Of a stretch of 64,000 bases of DNA, positions 55,701 through 61,450 are shown in pieces. Below the pieces are notes generated by a model. The model was not told where the DNA came from, did no database searches, and saw only the letters and a list, made by a program, of their open reading frames with translations. The stretch is from Aestuariivivens insulae (GTDB lineage Bacteria > Bacteroidota > Bacteroidia > Flavobacteriales > Flavobacteriaceae). Made by a program: the position numbers and the translations under genes. The DNA is taken from positions 1 through 64,000 of the forward strand of contig NZ_JAKMCS010000008.1 in assembly GCF_022662195.1 (NCBI RefSeq), given 5' to 3'. The number at the start of each line of letters is the position of its first letter. The stretch's first letter is position 1.

Positions 55701-56261
55701 AAGAACTTATCCCTTAACTTTTTGATCGACGGACGTTTTGGAGGGATTACTTACGATCGCTACGAACGCGATATGTGGCGTTCTGGTACGCACCCCGATG
55801 CCATACACCCAGAACGTGAACTATCTAACATAGCCTATGCAACAGGAGGCGATGCCAGAACCATGTTAATAGAAGGTGTTTCTGTGGTAAGTGGTGATGT
55901 AACCTACGATCCAGAAGGGAACATTCTAGAAGATACACGTGTTTTTGAACCCAATGCAACAAAGATAGACTATCAAACTTGGGCACAGCGCTATAAGGCA
56001 GCCTGGGAAAACCATGTTATTGAAAAAACTTTTGCTAAGCTTAGAGAAGTAACATTAACCTATAATTTCCCGTCTAAACTTTTAGATAAAACATTTTTTA
56101 ATAGCGCCTCTATTTCCTTGATTGGTAGAAACTTATTCTATTGGACTAAGGATAAAGACACTTTTGGTGATTTAGATACCTACACCGTGAGTACTGGAGA
56201 CACCAATCTACAAATGCCTACGCAAAGGTCTTACGGCTTTAATATTAATTTACAATTTTAA
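52782..56261 (+). CDS. SusC-like TonB-dependent transporter with STN domain (pair 3)
   Basis: 1159 residues. Signal region (MRTFVFLCCVTVFSFTPNNIVSQ), STN domain about 45-120 (KTLTVDEVFDLIMQQTDYKFFYEEGIF), and carboxypeptidase-like domain (GTIKDETGMPLLGANIIEKGT...QTDFDGGFTI). The plug is slightly divergent: VVVTALGIRKEKKRVGFAVQEV, MYIRGKRPLLVIDGV, VESISVLKGTSAAALYGSAGQFGAVQITLKTG. The barrel ends NINLQF. The TALGI...RVGFAVQ variant differs from the VGYGT...DVTGSV type of pairs 1 and 2, placing it in another SusC subgroup. It couples to FecR/ECF upstream. Confidence 0.93.
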   Translation: MQIKLTKGCFLLGKRYLLIIMRTFVFLCCVTVFSFTPNNIVSQNSKVIVEENKTLTVDEVFDLIMQQTDYKFFYEEGIFKDYPKVEVKKGIISTNKLLKQSLSQGDLSIRVTENNAILIEEKKEVNMTDIQQKHEVTGTIKDETGMPLLGANIIEKGTTNGVQTDFDGGFTIYVSSKEATLVVSYVGYAKKEIDVNGQAELTIVLKEDAAELAEVVVTALGIRKEKKRVGFAVQEVKGESLQKAVTPNVLESMTGKVAGLIVTSSSGEFYSDPSMYIRGKRPLLVIDGVPQTRTDSWNFSSDDVESISVLKGTSAAALYGSAGQFGAVQITLKTGRGTNGTEVSYNSSTMFQNGFLRVPTPQYQYGPGSNGIYEFGTGEAGSNGLNDYDYSIWGPKFDGRLIKQFDSPIDPVTGERIPTPWVSRGKDNLKNFMEVGLVTSNNLTIRNSSEKGSYIISNSYKYAKASTPGQRLDINTLRLNGNLILSDAIDIDGSLQYNYQYSDNRLRGAYGPTSPVYTLAIWGAANFDIRNFKNYWEPGKEGIRQHFVEHWRYNNPYALSHAWKKPWTKNDILAYLKVNFKLGDNLKGYVRSTVNSYSLTDNEEISKDIYDYSIPDRGGRFRYNASRNFENNTDFLLMFNKEVNKDFTVDATLGANQRYLRYEQEWASTTQLVVPEVFTLQNSKDKVTPSSYKEYTGIYSAYGSVDLSIKDYLYVGATGRFDKSSVMPEVNDTFFYPSIYLSVIVSDLFDLPKPISYLKLRTSYAKVGSTYADENNKNPYQNISSYSTGNWRDLPTASYPGTLRNPGLKPASTSSYEHGLDLRLFKGRFGVDFTYYENVDGPGIFTQPFSQASGYSGSQYNGRVTETRGMEISINAVPFQSNDFKWETMINFSKYKEYLTSLPPAEDGTPRLNEGKTFLGDRLYNYWWYDWDRSPDGQLIIGDNGLPETTEFTVNLGNTQPDFEGSISNTITYKNLSLNFLIDGRFGGITYDRYERDMWRSGTHPDAIHPERELSNIAYATGGDARTMLIEGVSVVSGDVTYDPEGNILEDTRVFEPNATKIDYQTWAQRYKAAWENHVIEKTFAKLREVTLTYNFPSKLLDKTFFNSASISLIGRNLFYWTKDKDTFGDLDTYTVSTGDTNLQMPTQRSYGFNINLQF

Positions 56262-56266
56262 GAGTT

Positions 56267-57757
56267 ATGATAAAGAAGATAACATTCAGTATTGCAATCT
56301 TTGTATTGCTTGCAGGAACATTTAATAGCTGTTTGGATTATGATGAATTAAGGGAAAACCCTAACGCACCTACTATGGTTCCACCCAGTTTATTGTTTAC
56401 CAATGTCACGCCCACCACGTCATCGGCATTTTCAGATACCTATGAATATCCGCAATATCATATTAGAAGTAATTCCGATGGTAACCCTATAAGCTATCGT
56501 TTTGGTAGCAGAGGGTTCAGATATGGAACTTTAAGGAATGTGCTTAAAATGGAAGAAGAAGCCGATAGAGTTGGGGCACCTGTTTATAAAATAATGGCTA
56601 AGTTTTTTAAGGCTTATAATTTTGTCGATATGTGTCGGTCTATGGGAGATGTCCCACTTAGAGAGGCACTGTTGGCTGCTGAAAATACAAGACCTAAATA
56701 CGATACTCAAAAAACAGTCTATATACAATGCTTAGATTGGTTAGAGGAAGCAAACTTGGAATTAGGCGAATTCATATCGAATAATCCTGTATATGTTTTA
56801 GAAGGCGATGCTTATTTTAATGGCGATCTAACCAAGTGGCAAAAGGTTATTAATGCTTATGCCATAAGGGTTATGCTAACCTTAAGTAAAAAAGCAAATG
56901 ATACCGATTTAAATATTAAAGGAAGGTTGGCGACCATGTTAGATAATCCACAGACTTATCCTTTAATGACCAGTCTTAATGATAACATGCAGTTAGCACA
57001 TCAGGATGAAGATGGTTATCGTGGCTATTACAATCCTAATAATGCAACAGCCAAAGTAGATATCATTCTGGCTAACACCTTTGTTGACATGCTTAAGGAT
57101 TATGAAGATCCAAGGTTAAAAGCGGTAGCCGATCCTACGCCAAGTGCTATGGAAGCCAATTCTAATGAAGACGAGGTTAGAAACGACTTTAATTCATATA
57201 ACGGAGGCGATCCGTCGGCATCAACAGCCGATAATGTTTTGGTTAGGTCCAGTGGCGGTATTTCTAATCCTAATGAAGACAAGTACTGGAATTTTGTAGG
57301 GCAACCTACAGTGCTTATAGGTTATTTTGAACAAGAGTTGAATATTGCTGAAGCAGCACATAGAGGTTGGGTATCGGCTAATGCCCAAGACCATTATAAC
57401 AATGGGGTTAAGGCCTCTATGGAATTCTTTGGAGTGGAAGAAGATGAAGCCGATGCCTATTTAGCATCAAAGGCTCCATATACTACTGGAGATGCAGGTT
57501 TAACCAGAATACATGAGCAAATGTATATAGCCTTTTTTGAAAACTCAGGTTGGGAATCTTTCTTTTTGAACAGAAGAACAGGTGTGCCGGCATATAAGTT
57601 CTCAGGCGAAAATTTGGTAGATAAACTTCCCTTGCGTTGGGCTTACCCACAATCTGAAAATGATAATAACTACGATAACTATAGAGCTGCATTAATATCC
57701 CAATTTGGAGCAGAAGTAGATGACAGAGATCAAATAATATGGGAACTAAAAGATTAA
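56267..57757 (+). CDS. SusD-like lipoprotein (SusD_2-type, pair 3)
   Basis: 496 residues, 5 bp after SusC. Lipoprotein signal with Cys22 (FVLLAGTFNSC). It belongs to the shorter SusD-like branch: LDYDELRENPNAPTMVPPSLLFTNV near the start, YKIMAKFFKAYNFVDMCRSMGDVPLREAL, YFNGDLTKWQKVINAYAIRVMLTLSKK, LNIAEAAHRGW, and AYFENSGWESFFLNRRTG-type sequence (IAFFENSGWESFFLNRRTGVPAY) at the end. It pairs with the variant SusC and is followed by the LamG lipoprotein. Confidence 0.92.
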   Translation: MIKKITFSIAIFVLLAGTFNSCLDYDELRENPNAPTMVPPSLLFTNVTPTTSSAFSDTYEYPQYHIRSNSDGNPISYRFGSRGFRYGTLRNVLKMEEEADRVGAPVYKIMAKFFKAYNFVDMCRSMGDVPLREALLAAENTRPKYDTQKTVYIQCLDWLEEANLELGEFISNNPVYVLEGDAYFNGDLTKWQKVINAYAIRVMLTLSKKANDTDLNIKGRLATMLDNPQTYPLMTSLNDNMQLAHQDEDGYRGYYNPNNATAKVDIILANTFVDMLKDYEDPRLKAVADPTPSAMEANSNEDEVRNDFNSYNGGDPSASTADNVLVRSSGGISNPNEDKYWNFVGQPTVLIGYFEQELNIAEAAHRGWVSANAQDHYNNGVKASMEFFGVEEDEADAYLASKAPYTTGDAGLTRIHEQMYIAFFENSGWESFFLNRRTGVPAYKFSGENLVDKLPLRWAYPQSENDNNYDNYRAALISQFGAEVDDRDQIIWELKD

Positions 57758-57768
57758 AAATAGTTAAG

Positions 57769-59589
57769 ATGATGAAAAAAATAAATATAATAAAATCATA
57801 TACAGCCATAGTTTGCCTGTTACTATTTACAGTCATACTATCAATGCTTAATGGTTGTACACCCGATAGAGGAGCAGGCTGGGCAGATGAAAGGTACCTT
57901 ACTAATTTTGAGTATTATTTTGACAACCCTAATCCTAAAACAGGGGTTGCCTATACAGAGGAAGAACTAGCTGCATTAGATTATGACCCTTCAAAAGAAG
58001 GTAAATTTGAAGAAGGGGATCCTGTTGTTCTATCATTTGTTTTACCCAAGCAACTAAAGAATCTTTCTGTAACCAATACGGTCAATGGAGATGAATTATA
58101 TAGCTTTACTGAAGCACAGCCTGATGGCGATAAGTTTAGAATAAACATTTCTACTACGCTACCAGAATTAGGGCTTTTGGAACTAAAAGATAAAATATTT
58201 TTAAAATTTGATTTTAACTACCTAGATGGTGCTCAGGGAAGTGTTATTTATAAAATAACTTATGTGAAAATAGAAGTTATTGACCCTAATGCAGATTTAT
58301 CTAAAAATTTAGTTGGCTATTGGCGATTTAACGATCCAAACAATTTAGGAAAGGCAACTATTGGAAATGACCTTATAATTGCAGGTGCTGGATCGCATAG
58401 TGCCATAGCAGGTATTAATGCCGAAGATGGAGCTGCTTTAGTGGATACTGAATCCTGGTACGAAGTCGACCATGGCATGCCAGCTGTAGGTGGCTCTAAT
58501 GTAAACACCTATACCATGATCTGGGATGTTAAAGTGTCAGCTGCCGACCTTGGAAAATACATTGATTTATTACAAACCAATACCGCTAATGATTCGGATG
58601 GGCCCGTATATATTGATCCTGATGGCGGTTTTTGGTTTAATGGTGGCGCCAGCGGATTTGGAGGTACCATTCAGGCAGACACATGGCACAGGATTGTATT
58701 GGCAGTTGATGCTCCTGAAGTACGATTTTATGTCGATGGTGTAGAGATTTATACAAATGATTTATTGGCTAGTAAAGATGGGATATTCTCTTTAGATCTT
58801 TCTAAATTTATCATATTCGGAGATAATAGTGGCGCTTCAGAAGATAACCCTATCGGTATTACGGAGTTTATGTTGTTTGATACGGCATTTGCAGGATCGG
58901 TAATACAGAGTTTCCCTGCAGTCACCGAGCCAGCCATTCCCAGTATTACACAAAGTTTGGTGGGACGTTGGAAGTTTGATGCAGCAGCAGATCTAACAAA
59001 GGCCAATTGTGGTAATGACCTTGTAATTGCAGGTGCTGGATCGCATAGTGCTGTAGCGGGTGTTAATGTCGAAGATGGAGCTGCCTTGGTGGATATTGGA
59101 TCCTGGTACGAAGTAGACCATGGCATGCCAGCTGTAGGGGGGGCTAATGTAAACACCTATACCATGATCTGGGATGTTAAAGTAGCTGCGGCAGACCTTG
59201 GAAAGTACATTGATTTATTACAAACCAATACCGCAAATGATTCGGATGGCCCTGTATATATTGATCCAAATGGTGGTTTTTGGTTTAATGGTGGTGCCAG
59301 TGGATTTTCAGGTACCATTCAGGCAGACACATGGCATAGAATTGTATTGGCAGTTGATGCCCCTGAAGTACGATTTTATGTCGATGGTGTAGAGATTTAT
59401 ACAGATGATTTATTGGCTAGTGTAGATGGGATATTCTCGTTAGATCTTGCTAAGTTCATCATATTTGGAGATAACAGTGGTACTAGCGAAGACAATCCGA
59501 TAAGCATTACCGATTTCTTATTATTCGACAAAGCACTTAGTAAGGCAACCATTGAAGGCTTGCCTACAGTAGACACCGTTTTATTTTAG
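57769..59589 (+). CDS. Surface lipoprotein with two tandem, nearly identical LamG-like domains
   Basis: 606 residues from ATG 57769, which gives a signal with a lipobox (LFTVILSMLNGC, Cys29); an upstream ATG (57739) overlaps SusD. An N-terminal domain (about 45-175) resembles the DUF1735-like beta-sandwich of SusE-type proteins (GDPVVLSFVLPKQLKNLSVTN). Two LamG/concanavalin-like repeats follow: residues about 181-385 and 397-600, each with SWYEVDHGMPAVGG, NTYTMIWDVKV, GPVYIDP.GGFWFNGGASGF, TWHRIVLAVDAPEVRFYVDG. It takes the surface glycan-binding position of the SusCD pair 3 operon. A terminator follows. Confidence 0.85.
   Translation: MMKKINIIKSYTAIVCLLLFTVILSMLNGCTPDRGAGWADERYLTNFEYYFDNPNPKTGVAYTEEELAALDYDPSKEGKFEEGDPVVLSFVLPKQLKNLSVTNTVNGDELYSFTEAQPDGDKFRINISTTLPELGLLELKDKIFLKFDFNYLDGAQGSVIYKITYVKIEVIDPNADLSKNLVGYWRFNDPNNLGKATIGNDLIIAGAGSHSAIAGINAEDGAALVDTESWYEVDHGMPAVGGSNVNTYTMIWDVKVSAADLGKYIDLLQTNTANDSDGPVYIDPDGGFWFNGGASGFGGTIQADTWHRIVLAVDAPEVRFYVDGVEIYTNDLLASKDGIFSLDLSKFIIFGDNSGASEDNPIGITEFMLFDTAFAGSVIQSFPAVTEPAIPSITQSLVGRWKFDAAADLTKANCGNDLVIAGAGSHSAVAGVNVEDGAALVDIGSWYEVDHGMPAVGGANVNTYTMIWDVKVAAADLGKYIDLLQTNTANDSDGPVYIDPNGGFWFNGGASGFSGTIQADTWHRIVLAVDAPEVRFYVDGVEIYTDDLLASVDGIFSLDLAKFIIFGDNSGTSEDNPISITDFLLFDKALSKATIEGLPTVDTVLF
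58309..59565 (+). repeat. Intragenic tandem duplication (period 648 bp)
   Basis: Two copies start at 58309 and 58957. They are in frame with a period of 216 codons and align without gaps over most of their length. Long stretches differ at only a few, largely silent, positions, for example 58496-58760 against 59144-59408. The first 60 bp of each copy is more diverged. Confidence 0.9.
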
Positions 59590-59618
59590 TTAATCTTGAA
59601 TTGAGTTAATTTATAAAG

Positions 59619-59657
59619 CACCTTCTTTTTCATTTTTTTAAAGAAGGTGTTTTTTTT
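59619..59657 (+). terminator. Intrinsic terminator after the LamG lipoprotein
   Basis: CACCTTCTT (59619-59627) pairs with AAGAAGGTG (59641-59649), followed by eight T residues. An open-frame start at 59647 falls inside it, which argues for the later ATG of the next gene. Confidence 0.9.
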
Positions 59658-59670
59658 GAATATCATACTT

Positions 59671-61311
59671 ATGAAATACATAAAAATTATATTAATACAA
59701 ATAATTCTGTTGGGTACGGGCTGTAGTAGTTCTTCTCCAGAATCGAACCCAGAACCTATAGGAGAGACATTGACCAAAAAAGTTTTGCTTTTGGGGTTGG
59801 ATGGTTGTAGACCAGATGCCATAACGGCTGCAAATACCCCTAATTTAGATGCCTTAATGGCTAACGGAACCTATTCGCTCGATGCACGGAATATAAGAAC
59901 CACGGTTAGTGGACCAGGCTGGTCGGCCATGCTAACAGGGGTATGGGAAGAAAAACATGGGGTAACCGATAATTCCTTTAACGGAAATAATTATAGCAAT
60001 TACCCACATTTTTTTAAATATGTTGAAGATAGTAACCCCGCATACCGTACCGTTTCCGTGTCGCAATGGCATCCCATAAATGATATCATAGCAAAACCCC
60101 ATGCAGACCTAATTGTAAATACAGAGAACACCACCGAAGATGTAAAGAATAAGGTCATAGCCCAATTAGGGATAGAAGAACTTACGGCCCTATATGTCGA
60201 TTTTGATGCCCCAGACCATGCAGGCCATACCACCGGATTCAGTCCAGAAAACCCAACTTATATAAGTACTATTGAAAGTGTAGATCAGGCCATTGGAGAG
60301 ATCATGCAAGCTTTAAGGGCCCGTGAGAACTACAGCAAGGAAAATTGGTTGATTTTATCAAGTACCGATCATGGAGGGATTGGCTATAGTCATGGAGGTG
60401 GTACGGATGAAGAACGTACTATTTTTGTAATAGCCAGTGGTGACCATATTCCATATAAAGAAATAAAAAAAGAAACAACCCAGGTCACCGTACCACCAGC
60501 CGATAATTGCTTGGGCAGTGCCTATGAATTAAAATTTGAGGAAGCGGTAGTGGAAGTGGCAAGTCAGCAAGATTTTAACTTTGGTAGTGATCAGGATTTT
60601 TCTATCGAATGTAGGATACGATCAAAATCCCCAGGCGATGTAGGCGTCATTGCAAAAAAGAATTGGAATAGTGGGCTACTCCCAGGGTATGTTTTTTCTT
60701 TTAAACCTAATACCAGGAACTTTAAGATTAATGTAGGGGATGGTACCAATCGAGTAGATGTAGAGGCCGGTGAGATCACCGATAACGCATGGCATATGGT
60801 AAGTGCTACGTTTGATAGAGATGACCTTTTAAAGGTTTATGTAGATGGTGCCTTAAAGAATAGTGCCTCTATGACAGCCATTGGCAATATAGATAACGAT
60901 TTTCCTTTTACTATGGGAGCCGATGGCAATTTAAATTGGCATTATAATGGTTATATAGCTGAGGTTAGGATGTTCAATAGTATATTAGAACCTGATGCTA
61001 TTGATACCTGGAATTGTAAGGTGTTGGATAATTCACACCCACAATATGCCAACCTTTTAGGGCATTGGAAACTTACAGAAGGTTCAGGTGCAACTTTAGC
61101 TGATTCGGGTCCAAAAGGATATGATGGCAGCTTAATCAATGGAACGTGGATGGACGCCACACAAAGTACAGTTGAAACCATAAGCAATTACGACAATACA
61201 CCGCGTACCGTTGATGTTGCTGTTACTGCCCTAAACCATTTGTGCATCCCCATAGATAGTAGCTGGGATTTAGATGGTAATTCCATAATCAGTACAGATT
61301 GTTATAATTAG
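59671..61311 (+). CDS. Type I phosphodiesterase/nucleotide pyrophosphatase-like lipoprotein with C-terminal LamG domain
   Basis: 546 residues from ATG 59671. Lipoprotein signal with Cys18 (ILIQIILLGTGC). The N-terminal half (about 35-270) is alkaline-phosphatase-superfamily: VLLLGLDGCRPDAI (metal Asp), RTTVSGPGWSAMLTG with the likely Thr nucleophile, DFDAPDHAGHTTGF, and SSTDHGGIGYSHGGG. The second half (about 285-475) is a LamG domain (DFSIECRIRSK, NAWHMVSATFDRDDLLKVYVDGALKNS, NGYIAEVRMFN). Such enzymes split phosphodiester or phosphomonoester bonds outside the cytoplasm. It follows SusCD pair 3 after a terminator, so it is a separate unit, possibly of the same regulon. Confidence 0.85.
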   Translation: MKYIKIILIQIILLGTGCSSSSPESNPEPIGETLTKKVLLLGLDGCRPDAITAANTPNLDALMANGTYSLDARNIRTTVSGPGWSAMLTGVWEEKHGVTDNSFNGNNYSNYPHFFKYVEDSNPAYRTVSVSQWHPINDIIAKPHADLIVNTENTTEDVKNKVIAQLGIEELTALYVDFDAPDHAGHTTGFSPENPTYISTIESVDQAIGEIMQALRARENYSKENWLILSSTDHGGIGYSHGGGTDEERTIFVIASGDHIPYKEIKKETTQVTVPPADNCLGSAYELKFEEAVVEVASQQDFNFGSDQDFSIECRIRSKSPGDVGVIAKKNWNSGLLPGYVFSFKPNTRNFKINVGDGTNRVDVEAGEITDNAWHMVSATFDRDDLLKVYVDGALKNSASMTAIGNIDNDFPFTMGADGNLNWHYNGYIAEVRMFNSILEPDAIDTWNCKVLDNSHPQYANLLGHWKLTEGSGATLADSGPKGYDGSLINGTWMDATQSTVETISNYDNTPRTVDVAVTALNHLCIPIDSSWDLDGNSIISTDCYN

Positions 61312-61450
61312 TATTTTGAATAGAGTTAGTTTTTTTATTTTGATAAGTGGGGGTGGGGAGTTTAACTTTACCACCCTTGCTTTTTATGATAATGAGCAAA
61401 TAGCATTATATTAACATGGTGTATTATTTAAGAAAAAAAATAAAAATAAA

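Noticed and set aside
58309-59565. Possible phase-variable or recombinase-driven inversion repeats
   Set aside because: The repeats are direct and in frame within one gene, with no recombinase gene nearby; simple tandem duplication is enough.
59647-59670. Earlier ATG for the phosphodiesterase lipoprotein
   Set aside because: It falls in the T-run of a strong terminator; the ATG at 59671 gives a proper lipoprotein signal.
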